Shown in pieces: positions 38,173-50,261 of a stretch of DNA of 64,000 nt (positions are counted from its first letter, which is position 1; every line of letters begins with the position of its first letter). Source of the stretch: Ecdyonurus torrentis. Its lineage: Eukaryota; Arthropoda; Insecta; Ephemeroptera; Heptageniidae. The position numbers were made by a program, and so were the translations under genes. Below the pieces are notes generated by a model that saw only the letters and a list, made by a program, of their open reading frames with translations, was not told where the DNA came from and ran no database searches. The stretch lies in contig OX439134.1 of NCBI GenBank assembly GCA_949318235.1, positions 16,720,634 through 16,784,633 of the forward strand. The letters run 5' to 3'.

Positions 38173-38683
38173 AGATAATTGACCTCTGACCCCTATTATT
38201 AAAAACAAGTGTCACTTTGTAGTTTTCCCATGCAAAAACTTAGTTTAAAAACTATTTAAATTAACTTTATTTTTTAATTTGAATAAAGCTTTTTTTATCA
38301 TTATAACTTGTCCACTAATCGAAAAATCAATTTTACAAGTTTACTTTTTCTCATATATAAATTAAATTAAAAGTGTTAATATTTAAAGTTGGATACATAC
38401 ATACATTGATTAATCAAGTAGGTAGTGAAAGTATACGTCTTAAGTTGAACAAAGTTTTACTTGTAACTTAATTGGCTAGACGAAGCTTAATTAGTGCTTT
38501 GTTAAAACTTACTTGCTAAAATTTACTACTTAAGTGTTACCTCATTTAAAGTTGACTCAAATAATGTGAAACTTTTAACATTGAATATTTTTGTCTTATA
38601 CAAAATAAAGATTACAAATTTTATATCTAAACCGTTTTACACATCAAAATTTTCAGTAAGATATTTTATAAAAATACTTTTTT

Positions 38684-39021
38684 TTAAAGTCATAGACAAC
38701 ATGAAAATATAAGCATTTATATCACAAAACACTTGATCGGACTTACATATAAATAACATTGATTGGTCTCAAAACCCAACTGTAGCGCCGTAGCAGTGAT
38801 CAGAAAATTTTGATTTATGCAACCCGCACAACATTTTCATGCCGGTTTTTGCCTGTTTCTGACGTCATAAACAGAAATATTCACACAAATTGCATACTTT
38901 ACAGTTTTTTCACGCTCTCTTGTGGGGCCACATTTACATTCTGGTAAAAAAAATTATCATCAGTTTTGTAGATCCCATTTTGTATTTACAGCGTGTTGTT
39001 TCATGTTTTCTATGCCTTTAA
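38684..39021 (+). mobile_element. MITE family 1, copy 6
   Basis: TTAAAGTCATAGACAAC to GCCTTTAA, full length, with the conserved GTTTCTGACGTCATAAAC block. Confidence 0.7.
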
Positions 39022-39077
39022 GATTTTAATACATTTTAATACATATAAATGTTAATAGAATCAATAATTTTGTAAAT

Positions 39078-39150
39078 TTAAGGCGTAGAACACCTTGAAC
39101 AAAAAATTGTATAATATCTAAAATCCAAACACACCTGAAAATCAGCGTTG
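39078..39150 (+). mobile_element. Foldback family 2, left-arm fragment
   Basis: TTAAGGCGTAGAACACCTTG followed by AAAATCAGCGTTGG, then divergent sequence. Confidence 0.5.
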
Positions 39151-39352
39151 GTTGTATGATTGTATGTCTTGTGGGAATCTCTAAATTGTAACTAACAATT
39201 TTTTTCTCAGTGTATCAATTTTTGTTTTAAATAAAGATCTCAAAAACATTAATTTGAATTTTTGAAAATTGCGCATGAACAGAAAAAAGTTTAATATAAA
39301 CCCAAACAAGAGCTTACAGTGTTTCATTATTTGCCTTCTTTTTGTAAAACCC

Positions 39353-39387
<35 letters not shown>

Positions 39388-39695
39388 CAAAAAAAAGTAA
39401 TTTCCTTTTAATTTCCTTACAATTTAGTACCTAAAACCGACATTTAGTGGCAGCACTTAAAATTCTTTCTTAGAGACTTAAAGGTTTATGAATAATGGAT
39501 AATTCTTTAAAAAAGCTTTGTTATTATATTTTTTATTGTTTGTATTTTTACATCAAGTTTTTTTTGAACTGTTAATATTATGAGTTTTAGTAATAACTTT
39601 TGTTGCAAAATGTACAAAATATTGAATGTTTGGAATTGATTTATTTCATAATATATTATATAAAACGTAAAAATCACAAAAAAGTAAGAAAATAA

Positions 39696-39766
<71 letters not shown>

Positions 39767-39949
39767 AAATAATACTCTAGTGAAATGATTAAAATCAATT
39801 TCTCCAATAGGAAGAATTGTATGAAGAAATTGTATTACTTTTTTTTTTTTTTTTTTTTTTTTTTGCTTGCCATATTGTGTTATTGTGCTACACCAATCCC
39901 AGTCCCAGTCAAGACATAGTCTTATCGACAGGTAAAGACTTTATCCAAT

Positions 39950-40035
39950 TAATGGAAAAGCACACACGGGCTGGCCACAGCATAAGTACAAAGCCCGGTA
40001 TTTGCCATGACAGCCTAGAGAAACCATAGAAACGT
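39950..40035. repeat. Dispersed repeat, inverted partner of 10040-10140
   Basis: Reads GCACACACGGGCTGG, CCCGGTATTTGCC and TAGAGAAACC on the plus strand. Confidence 0.45.
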
Positions 40036-40442
40036 CTAGCAAAGAATTTCTTGTTATACAGCATAAATATTGGTATTAAACCAAGATAATTATGCTACAC
40101 AAATTGTAACTGACTGTATGTTAAACAGTTGGGTTAAATTGACAGGTTTATAGCCTGATTTTGCCTAATAAAAAGCCGTTAATTATTATTATTACATATA
40201 TAAATTATTTCAAACTCTATAGCATAAAATTAATTACATTGTTTTGAAATTACATTGTTAATTAAGCTAGGTAAATTATTTATTTTATTTCTATTTGTAT
40301 TAGGTTAAAATAATATGCTAATATGCTGGTTTTATAAAATATTTAAAATGTATGATAATTTTAATATTCCTGAAATAAGTTACGATTTAATTGAGAAAAA
40401 GTTTAGGAAACTTAGTATTCTTTCAATATCATAGAAACTACA

Positions 40443-40695
40443 CTGAAAAAAATTACTACCTATGGCAGGAACATGAATCCTGTATTTTGCAATAGGTACA
40501 CTTTAATTTGGAACAGGTAGTTATAAACTACAATATCACTTAATCTAAGTGAGTCACACCTTTATTGTAGTATATTGCACCTGCATTAGGTAGTATTGTA
40601 GTATAATAATACCTGTATTCTAGGTTATATGGTATGTCTATACTGCATACCTATTGCATTTACTTGGCCTAAGTATTATTTATTTTCCGTGTAAT
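40443..40695. repeat. ACTGAAAA..CAGGTA-rich repeat
   Basis: Rich in ACCTATT, CAGGTA and GTAGTAT words. Similar in start, word content and length to 48672-48927. Upstream of EstA. Confidence 0.4.
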
Positions 40696-41003
40696 TTATT
40701 ACACATCTTATGTAATAATGTATGATCAGTGGATTACCAAATTCATTAAACAAAAATGTATTAATAATTATAGAATAAAAGTTGTAATAACTTTTTAAAC
40801 AATTATAAAAAATATAAAATTAAAAAAAAACTACGTGCGTGCGTATTAAAATACAAAAACACGAGAAACAAAAAATGTATACTATAAGATAAGTGATAAA
40901 CAGTCATACAGTATAAATTACAACAATAACACATAGTTTATCTATTGCTGTCAATCATATTTTTTATATAATTATCTTAATTGCACGTGTTTACTAAAAT
41001 ATT

Positions 41004-41032
41004 TTATCAAAATATTGATAAGGTTTTAAATA
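41004..41032. promoter_or_regulatory. Inverted GATA-site pair and weak TATA-like site upstream of EstA
   Basis: TTATCA (41004-41009) and TGATAAG (41016-41022) are followed by TTTTAAATA (41024-41032), which may stand in for a TATA box about 63 bp before the EstA ATG. No TATATAAA match occurs at the position used by EstB and EstC, so EstA may be expressed differently. Confidence 0.3.
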
Positions 41033-41086
41033 ATTGTAAGTAAAATAAAATATTAAATTAGATTTACTTTGTATCTGATTCGTAAG

Positions 41087-42039
41087 ATGAACAGATACTT
41101 AGGTACGATTTCTTATACATTCTATAGCTATACATGAAGATTTATCGTGCAAAAATTTGTATTAATAATATTTTATGGTTATATTAGCTTATTTTTGCAA
41201 TACTTAAATTATATTTATTTCTAAAACTTTATAGAATTTTAAATATACTTATTGATGTTTTCAAAATTATTTAATTATTTTGGTAATGGACTGCTTGCAT
41301 TGAATGTTTTTAATTTGTAAAAATGACAATTTTTCCATAAGAAATGCTTGAAGAATGTTTAAATTTATATTAAATAGCTCTTTTATTGCAAGTGGTCCAT
41401 TTACAAAATACAATAGCGATAAAAACACATTTCTTCACTGAAAGTAGAAATAACGTAATTTATGCTGCATTTAGGTTTTTATAGCATAAAAGTAACTATA
41501 GCATAAACAATTTTTCTTTATTATATAATATTTAAGCTATGTAACATAGTCATTATGGTATAAAGTATATGTAGTAATGTGTAAATGATGCTAAAAATGA
41601 GCTAGCATAATTATTAGGTACTTACTTTTGTACGTGTTATGGTCTACTTTTTTTTTTTTTTTTTTTTTCAAAAAAATGCATTGCTAAATTTAATATTTTA
41701 TAAATTAGGGAAAGTAATAACATTTTATTTTAATTCAGTCCATTTTTAACAGGTATTGCAGGTTTCCTGCTAGTGCTTGCGCACTCAGGGTTTGCTCAGG
41801 GTCCTCAGGTAACAATCCCAGATCAGGGTGTACTTGAGGGAGCCTCTGGTAGGTCATGGATCAACGATAGACCTTATTTTGAGTTCCAGGGAATATCCTT
41901 CGCTAGCCCTCCAACAGGAGCTAGAAGATTCCAGGTAAAGTTGATAATAAAATACTTCTGTTCTTAAAAATTTCAAAACAGTTTAAACAAAATGTAAACA
42001 CGTAAATTTAATATGCAAAGTATTAACTGCATCTATCGC

Positions 42040-42076
<37 letters not shown>

Positions 42077-42175
42077 TTGTCGTAAGTAAGTGAATTCTCA
42101 GTGCAATTTTCAAGGGCCGTAAGTTGCAAACTCTAGTTTAACCTTGGTTAACTTTTTTACATTGTCCTAACTATG

Positions 42176-42246
<71 letters not shown>

Positions 42247-42263
42247 TAGATAGATAGATAGAT

Positions 42264-42359
<96 letters not shown>

Positions 42360-45300
42360 TAATATATATTATATATATATATATATATACGGTTAAATTA
42401 AGGGGGTAAGAGAGTATAAGTATGAAACATTAACTATAAAATCTTTATTTTAGCCACCAGCTCCACCCCAGGCATGGTCCGGTGTTTTTAATGCTACGCG
42501 ACGAGGCCAAATTTGTCCTCAAACTGGTATTGGTGCCAAGTCCAAGTTCTGGGACTTCCAAAATGCTGACTCTGAGGAGTATGACGTTCAAGCTACTGAG
42601 GGACCTGAGGACTGTCTCTTCTTGCATGTCTTTACACCACAGGTAAGCATATATACAGCAAAGGAAATAATGAGATGTACTGTAGAAAAAAAAAAACGAT
42701 GAAAACCTTTGGGTATATACATATACTTCTGAAAAGTTTAAAATATTGTAGAATTAACGTTTATGACGTCACTAAAGGTTGTTAATCTGACTACAAAAAC
42801 CTTATTTATGTGAAAGTAATATTTTTCTCATTTTTTACTTATAAAGTCTAACAGTAATTCATAAGTAGTATTCATTAAAAAAATAAAAAAAATTCTTTTG
42901 TAAGGTCATTTAAAAAAAATTCTATTGGCATATGGGAATAACATATATTTAAATTGATTTTTACGTCAACTGAAATCTCCATCTGATTGCATTGTATGGC
43001 CATATAAGCAAATAGAAATCAAATGTTTCGTAAAAAGTTTGCGTGCATATGTAATCAATGTTATTTATTGCTTAAGTATGGTGTCGATGTTCAAGCTTTA
43101 ATTGAGTGGACTATCCAATAGATATTTTATAAACATTTATGCGTTAATGACAGTAAATATTTGTTTATAAGTGCACTTAAGCTACAAATGAATGCCAACA
43201 CATTGTTGTTATTACAGACAGACGTTGCTAATCTTCCCGTCGTTGTTTTCTTCCACGGAGGTGCATTCTTGACTGGATCTTCATGGATTTATGATGGATT
43301 CAAGTTCATGGATCATGACGTAGTACTAGTAGTACCTCACTATCGTCTGGGACCACTTGGTAAAAAAATTACTAGAGAAACTTAACAGAGAAGCGACAAC
43401 CTCATGTTTTAGGCAAACCCGTAATTCATAAAGGCACTAAAAAAAAAAAAAAAAAGTGCGTTACTTCAGAATCCTTACCTATTTGAGATAAACACTTTTG
43501 AGTTATTTATGAACAGATAAAATAATGCATTTTAGCAAATGATTAATAATATATCTATTTTAACGTAAAATAGCTTAAAATAGCTGAAAACAACTCCAAA
43601 CAACTTAAAATAGCTATTGTTAATAATTTGCTACTATGAATTATTTTAGCTGCTCAATGCTCATAATAACTCATAAGTAGAATTTATCTCAATTATGTTA
43701 GGATTTGTAACTGAAGTACTTCACACTTTCTTTTAAGGGAAATAAGCAGATTTTTGTGTACATTACAGAGACGTACATTTTCCTGAACCAATCAGATTCA
43801 ACAGACTGTATGGGTAGCCAATCAGATCAGTAGAAAATAGGGTACTTTTATCGGGATTTTCAAAACGAATGCATTACAGGTCTGCCTAAAACATGAGGTT
43901 ATCGCTTCTCTATTTAGGTTCTCTAAATGTTACATTTAATACAAGGGCTTATATAGGTAAAAGGCAAAATTAACATTCATTTGTTTCATAGGTTTCCTAA
44001 ATCTTGCTAACAATGAGATAGCCGGCAATGCTGGCATGTTGGATCAAGTCGAGGCTCTGAAGTGGGTTAACAAGAACATTGGTTTGTTTGGAGGTGATAA
44101 AAACAAGGTGACTGTCATGGGAGAGAGTGCTGGAGGTGCAAGTTCTTCTATGTTGGCCATCAGTCCTCTGTCTACTGGTAAGAAGTATTTACAATTAGGA
44201 CTACTAAGGGGGCAATTTTATTACAAATTCTAACAGAATTTATTGTCCTGAACTAATCGATATGCAATTTTCTAATTTTTGACTTAGTTAAGTATTTTTA
44301 ATTAATTTTTGACAGTCAAAAAATGTTGTCACAGGTGGCAACTTATGCTCGTGGGAATAGAACCGTTAAATTATATCATAACTTTCAAAATATAATTAAA
44401 AATACTTAATGAGCTCAAAAATTATAAATTTGCATATCTATCGATTTAAGGTAATGTCTTCTTTTATAATTAATCATCAGAAGGAAATAACTTGCTTTCT
44501 TATGAGACAAGTCACATACATAGGTGAAAAGTATGTCCTTAATTAATTTATGTTCACAATGACACGTCCATTCACATAACTTTCAAGTAAGAATCCAAAT
44601 TACATTGATTGTTATATCTTAACCTTAGAGTTACGTGAATTTACGCGTCATTGTAAACAGACTTTAAGATAAAGTAAATTAAGAACATAGTTGTCCTTTG
44701 TTGAACAGAACAGGACGTATAAATTTGTGATAACTCGTTTCTCTTTTTAAAATTCTCTAATATAAGCTTGTAAACATATTAAAATATGCAATTTTAATTG
44801 AAGACTTGGTTCCTAGGTTTATTCCAGCAGTACATATCTCAAAGTGGAACAGCTGCAGCACAATGGGCTCTCGATAGAGAATACTTGCGAGCTGCTAATG
44901 ATATAGGACAACTGATTGGATGTACAGACTTTAGCAATGCTGGACTTACGAGTTGTTTCATGGCAGTGGACGCTATGGAACTTGTCGTTGCTTTCGATAC
45001 TTTTGTGGTACGTTTTTAAATCAACTAAATGGTCATTATATTTGCATACGATAGCACAGTATCCTTTGATTTCCTTTTTTTTTTTTTTTTTTTTTTTTTT
45101 TTCTTTCTCTCTCTCTTTCTTTAAATATGCCCATGCTCTTATTATACTATAGTTTTGAAATAATTTATTTTTAATTTTTATCCAGTTAGAATTATCAATA
45201 ATATTGATCTTTAAGACTATAACAATGTTTGGGTTAAATGTGGGTCAGATATTTGCCCTGCCCAAACCTCACTCTTTCATTTTTTTTTTTTTTTCAAGTT

Positions 45301-48213
45301 TTGAAAAAAAAAAACATTTTTATTTATTAGAAGCAAAGATTATTAGTAAAATATACTATACTTTATAGGGATTATTTTATTTATATTATATATAAATTTA
45401 TAAAACTTATTTCAATATTTTATTTATAGGAAAATGAGCAAAAAGCTGGAAGATCTGGATTTGCTGGCTCAAGCCCTACAATTCAAACAGCCGGATCAGT
45501 TAGATTTTTAGAAAGAGAACCTCTTGAGATCTTAGAGGAAGGTTCATATCAACATAAGAAGGCACTCCTTGGTAGTAACAAGAACGAGGGAACTTTACTC
45601 TATGAAAGTAAGTGAAATAATTTGCATATACGTTCAATAACAATACTTTATACATATGAGAGTGTTATTATTTATTAATCATAAATTTTAAACCTTTTGA
45701 ATTATGTGATTTATAAATTTTAAATTAAGTATTCAAAGAACAATTTAATGGTTATTTTATTTTAATGTTATTATTATTTTTTTTGTACGTTTTTTTGAGG
45801 GTTGTAGATAGAAGGCACTTTAATCTCTGAAAATAAATAGTCTATCCCCTACTTATCGTAAAAGTTAATGGTAACAACTACTAATTTGCTTAATACAGGG
45901 CATGCGACCATTATGAAAATTATTGAAATTAATATGAGGCCTTATAGAAGTAAAATATAGGGAAAAAACACAAAAACAATAATAAATTATATAAAGTTTT
46001 ATTTTATTATTATTATTTTTTTTTGGGTTGATTTTTTTTTCAAATTTAGATTTTCAACTTAAACAAGCTTTAGTCAAATTATCCCAGTACCTTAATTTTC
46101 CACCTTAATTATTTGCAACACATTTCTAGGACTTTACAGTGGCTACCTGACTCCAAATAATCTTCTAAATGACGAAACCTACTTGAAAAGAGGATTTACT
46201 AATTTCATGCTAGAATTTTTCGGTGAGTGTTTTTCTATAAAGTAAATTTAAGGTTTTATGTATAGTTACATTTAAATAAATATTTTGATTGCAGGTGCCA
46301 AAGATCAAGGTGAATCCATTGCAGTTGGTATTGAGAAAGGTTTCTTTGGTTTGGAAACTATGGGAAATTTGACCGACATGGCACCTGGTATAATTGATGT
46401 GAGTATAATTAAAGTCTGTCATATATAAACATAAATCAAATATATTAAGTAAATTTTAGCTGTAAAGGGTGTGTACGCATGACGTCATTCTAAGTGCTTT
46501 TCGATGCTCTTCTTGAGCAATGAATAACATTGCTCAGCATAGGAAAAACGTAGTTTCTGGCTATTTTCTTTGGTAAATTAGCTAATTTTTGGTCTTTATT
46601 ATTTTTCTTTCATACTTGAGGTACTAATTCAACCTGTTTACAGCATCAATACTTTCAAAAAAATTGCGAAGTATTTTTAAACTGGAAAATGGTGCCATTT
46701 TCCTATACCGGCCAATGTTATTTAGTACTCACTTATGACGTTGACTTTAACATGAATGAAACCACCTTAAACCACATGAATGAAACCACACTCTAGTGTG
46801 TGGTTAAGCTTAAAAAGTGCAATGAAAACCTTGTGTACAAAGTTTCAAATTGTGGAATTAATGTTTAAAATTTAACGATAAAAACGTAAATGATGTCACA
46901 AGCGTTAGGATTATAATGAAATAAACGACTATAATCAAACCTTGCAAACCTTCATTTTATCCATTCAGTCTAAACGCTTGTGACGTCACAAGTGTTTTTA
47001 TCGTGAACATTTCAACGCTCAGTAACTTCACAGTTGAAAGTTTTCAACATTTAATTTTCAGTTTACTACATCATATATATAATTTTAACGTATTTTAAAT
47101 ATCCATGAAAATAATGAAAATACTAAAAAAATTTAATTTAATTTAACAGGTTACTCTGCTTTCAAAATTATTCATAATTTTTCTCTTTGACAGTTCGGAG
47201 GTGCAATGTTCTTAAAGGGACCAGGATACGACCAAGCTCTGTACAACTCAAAGTTTGCTGACACATATCTGTATACATTTGATTACGTTGGAGATGATAC
47301 TCTCTGGCTTTTCTTTGGTGACCCTGCTGTTACACCAGGAGGTAAACTTTGATATAATTTTTTTTTATATAAAAATATAAGTGTTCTAACAATGAATCAA
47401 TGAATCTGAGCTTCTGTATTTCTCTTAATGGTTGTAGTTTAAATTTTAAACACTACAATAAAAACAACATGCTATTTTTGGCACCACTGTCGCAGGCAAC
47501 ATTATTTGGCTACGATGGTGGCGCCACACCACACTTACTGCTATGTTGTGGTTAAAAATTGCACTATAAACAATAAGGGATTAGCAAAAAATAATATTAA
47601 TAATAAAACAAACTTCTTATCCTCTAGTTTTTTTTATAGTTTTAACTTAATTATTGTTTTTAATGAAGAAATATATACATTTTTCAAAGGTTATTAATTT
47701 AATGTTATATTTTTTAATATTCACAGGTGTTTGCCACGCTAATGAACTAATTCTATTGTTTAAAATACCTGGATTTACCTTATCTGATAGAGACAAAGCA
47801 ATGGGTAATAAAATAGTACAGATTTGGACTAACTTTATTATTTATGGGTAAGTTGTATTATTATAAAATATGAATGAATATTTTCTTTTCGAAAAGCTCA
47901 TAGTTGCATAAAACATGTAATATTACAAAAAAAAAAAAAAAAAAAAAAATCAGATACAAACACCTGATATTGCAATTTTCAGAAAGTTGTGGTGCAAATT
48001 TTTAACTTTTTAAACTACTGTATATAATATATTCTATCTTTATTTCTCAGTGAGCCTAACCCAGCAGCCAGTCCTGTAGAAGGTGTTCCAACATGGTCAA
48101 CATTCACCTCCACTCAAGATAACTACATGAGGTTAAATGAAGTATTTGAACAGAGGCAAGGTTTTACAGCTACCGAGTATTTCATTGGCAAGGCAGAAAA
48201 CTTCCCTTGGTAG
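41087..48213 (+). CDS. EstA: secreted type-B carboxylesterase, complete, 12 exons
   Basis: Alpha/beta-hydrolase of the carboxylesterase/cholinesterase family, predicted to hydrolyse carboxyl esters outside the cell or in the secretory lumen. Exons: 41087-41102, 41762-41934, 42454-42642, 43218-43359, 43992-44177, 44817-45007, 45430-45607, 46130-46222, 46295-46398, 47194-47341, 47727-47847, 48051-48213. All junctions are GT-AG and keep frame, giving 567 aa. Residues 1 to about 18 (MNRYLG joined to [11 protein letters not shown]) form a signal peptide. Visible motifs: HGG oxyanion hole 139-141, GESAGG with nucleophile Ser219, Glu352 in NKNEG, His477 in GVCHANEL. Cysteine pairs 84/117 (EDC motif) and 271/282 match cholinesterase disulfides. 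Asn76 lies in an NAT sequon. It ends KAENFPW with no membrane anchor. The acceptor at 41761 was chosen over an earlier AG at 41752 because it gives the same 173-nt exon 2 as the paralogues. Exon 1 is the least certain part. Substrate unknown: digestive, detoxifying and pheromone or hormone esterases all fit. Confidence 0.9.
41447..41640. mobile_element. MITE family 6 in EstA intron 1
   Basis: ATAACGTAATTTATGCTGC start and GAGCTAGCATAATTATTAGG near the end. Confidence 0.55.
42178..42390. repeat. (AT)n with (GATA)n core, EstA intron 2
   Basis: AT repeats on both sides of six GATA units at 42243-42266. Confidence 0.95.
42731..42790 (+). mobile_element. Foldback family 4, arm fragment in EstA intron 3
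   Basis: GTTTATGACGTCACTAAAGG with flanking family sequence only. Confidence 0.4.
42905..43036. mobile_element. MITE family 7 in EstA intron 3
   Basis: Shares ATTGGCATATGGGAATAACA and CTCCATCTGATTGCATTG with 10697. Confidence 0.55.
43374..43924. mobile_element. 551-bp foldback element filling EstA intron 4
   Basis: Ends AGAGAAACTTAACAGAGAAG and its inverted partner at 43884-43924 share about 40 bp, including GACAACCTCATGTTTTAGGC. Without it intron 4 would be 81 bp, close to the 60 and 62 bp of EstB and EstC. Confidence 0.75.
46462..46763 (+). mobile_element. MITE family 5 copy in EstA intron 9
   Basis: TAAAGGGTGTGTACGCATGA start and TTGACTTTAACATGAATG end. Confidence 0.65.
46831..47045. 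mobile_element. Foldback family 4 copy in EstA intron 9
   Basis: TTGTGTACAAAGTTTC start, then ACGCTTGTGACGTCACAAG. Confidence 0.55.
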
Positions 48214-48234
48214 ATGATACTATCATAATGAAAA

Positions 48235-48256
48235 AATAAAAATTATTGTAAATAAA
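48235..48256 (+). terminator. EstA polyadenylation signals
   Basis: Two AATAAA hexamers (48235-48240 and 48251-48256) lie 22 and 38 bp after the EstA stop codon, implying a very short 3' UTR. Confidence 0.55.
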
Positions 48257-48291
48257 AACGTTTTTCTTTTTAGACTTTTTGCCTATTTTCT

Positions 48292-48601
48292 TATAGGTTC
48301 TATGCATTCATGTTAAAGTCAACGCCATGTTGGATCACTCAATAACATGGGCCACACTCATTTTGCTAGTTTAAAACAATATGCAATATTTTTGAGAGCG
48401 TTGATGCTGTTTATAGGTTGAATTAGTATCTTAAGTATGTGAAAAAAATAACGGTGACTAAAAATTAGCCAAATTACAAAAAAAAAACAAAAAACAAACA
48501 AAAAACAAACGAGGTTTGTCCTATGCGTAGCAATGTTATTCATTACTCCAGTATGGCGTCCAAGCTCATTAAATATGAAATCATTTGCATACACCGTATA
48601 T
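48292..48601 (-). mobile_element. MITE family 5 copy just after EstA
   Basis: Inverted copy, TATAGGTTCTATGC to GCATACACCGTATA, starting 36 bp after the second EstA polyadenylation signal. Confidence 0.7.
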
Positions 48602-48671
48602 AGGAAAAAAGGAGATATATATTTTTTGCATGGGATAAAATAATGAATTAAAAGAGTCGGTTTGTTGATAC

Positions 48672-48927
48672 ACTGAAAATAAAAAGTACTAAAAACAGGT
48701 ACATTATTCCTGTATAGATTTCAACAGATAACTCAGGTAAAGTAATCACTAATCAGGCAAGTAATTAATCTGAAACAGGTATTCATATACTACATTATTA
48801 GCTAATCCAGGTAAAATGTTGTCTAATTTATAATCTATATAGGTGAGACCTCTTTTATTTTTTATCTATTGCAATTTGCATCATTTATGCACCTGCTATT
48901 AGTAGTAACTTCTTTCCTTGTAATTAA
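48672..48927. repeat. ACTGAAAA..CAGGTA-rich repeat, second copy
   Basis: Partner of 40443-40695, lying between EstA and EstB. Confidence 0.4.
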
Positions 48928-49251
48928 TAAAAAATAGAAGAGTTTTCAATTAGAAGTAATGAAAAATCAATATTTTATTTTATCGTAAGTGCATTAAGCA
49001 GACTTACTAATTGACAATTCAACTCACGGAAGCTATGTTATCTCTTTTAAATTGTTTAGTATATATATTATATAAAAATATACATTGTTTGAAAAATACA
49101 TATCGAACTATAAAACCAAATAATCACACACTGACATAGATTTATTGCAAATTAAATTTGTAAACATGACCCAAAGTACATGCGTAAGTACAGTACATGA
49201 ATGTAAGTGTAATTTTGAAAAATAAAATGTTATCCTAATATGAAAATAAAT

Positions 49252-49286
<35 letters not shown>

Positions 49287-49573
49287 AAAAGGTACATTTT
49301 TTAGTGCTGGTCCATGAGTGAAAAACAACCCTTATTGAGCATTATATACACAGTACATTCGGGAATAAAAAAAAAAAAAAAACTTTGCAAAATAATTTCC
49401 CTATTGAAAACTATAAGCTTGTTTCTAAGTCTGTTATAGTTTGTCACCCCCCCCCCCCCCCCACCAAAAAAAGCGCCCTTATTACATTTAAAAAAACATC
49501 CAATCTGATATGGATTTTTGTTTTTTACTGAAAAAGAAAAAAAAAGTTTACAAACAAGCCTTATGTTAGCGTT

Positions 49574-49698
49574 GTACACAGGACCGCGATACTATATTTT
49601 ACCATTTAAATTCAACGCGTGTTATTCTCATTAGAATAACATTGCAAATTTAGCGCAAGTTATTACCTTGTAAAATTTATTATCGCGGTCCTGTGTAC
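49574..49698. mobile_element. Small hairpin element
   Basis: 125 bp with inverted ends GTACACAGGACCGCGATA and TATCGCGGTCCTGTGTAC. The only copy seen in the window. Confidence 0.6.
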
Positions 49699-49992
49699 AC
49701 CATTTTGCAAGGTTTAAAACGATTGCAGAATTAACAGTTATGACGTCACTTAGCGTTCAAATTATAACGATAAAAATGTAACTTATGTACACAAACGTTA
49801 GAATTACACTAAAATAAAAGTCAAACTTGGCCATTCCAAACCAAATATTTTATCTATTACGTTCTATAACTTTTATGACGTCACTAACGTTTTTATCATT
49901 GTGTAGAAGTTTAAAGCTTAGTGATATCATAACTGTTAAATTGAAAATACTAAAAACATTGCACAATTGTGAACAAGCTGTTCAATGCCTAC
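49697..49992. mobile_element. Foldback family 4, diverged copy
   Basis: Same plan as 23821 (GTGTACA ends, TTATGACGTCACT, TTTATGACGTCACTAAC). It abuts the small hairpin at 49574-49698. Confidence 0.6.
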
Positions 49993-50138
49993 TTTTTAGA
50001 GGGTGGGACTCAGGTGGTAGTATAGATAAAAATGTGATTCTAAATTCAGTTGTATTAGTTTAAAGTATCAATATATATTATGATGTTTTTTTTTTTGCTG
50101 ATAAACTTAAAGAAACAAAATACATAGATCAAAAACTT

Positions 50139-50157
50139 AGATAATAGAATGCTATCT
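50139..50157. promoter_or_regulatory. Inverted GATA-site pair upstream of EstB
   Basis: AGATAA (50139-50144) and TATCT (50153-50157) face each other about 25 bp before the EstB TATA box, in the same relative position as in EstC. Confidence 0.35.
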
Positions 50158-50179
50158 ATGAATTTATGACTCTCAAAAG

Positions 50180-50221
50180 TATATAAAGGTTTTAGAATTT
50201 TCAAAACACACGTTAAATTCA
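50180..50221 (+). promoter_or_regulatory. EstB core promoter: TATA box
   Basis: TATATAAAG at 50180-50188 is 82 bp before the EstB ATG, the same spacing as in EstC. A possible initiator (TTCAAT) lies near 50218-50223. The matching spacing in two paralogues supports both the promoter and the micro-exon 1 call. Confidence 0.6.
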
Positions 50222-50261
50222 ATAATATTATTTATTGAATGTTTCAGTAAAGGTAGATGAT

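Larger units (their letters stand above)
36688..41003. other. Stretch between nAChR exon 3 and EstA
   Basis: Contains listed MITEs, (GA)n at 39699-39765 and AT-rich DNA. I looked for nAChR exon 2 on the minus strand and did not find it. Confidence 0.45.

Noticed and set aside
41753..41761. Alternative EstA exon 2 acceptor adding nine bases
   Set aside because: The downstream AG at 41760-41761 gives the same 173-nt exon as EstB and EstC, so it is preferred.
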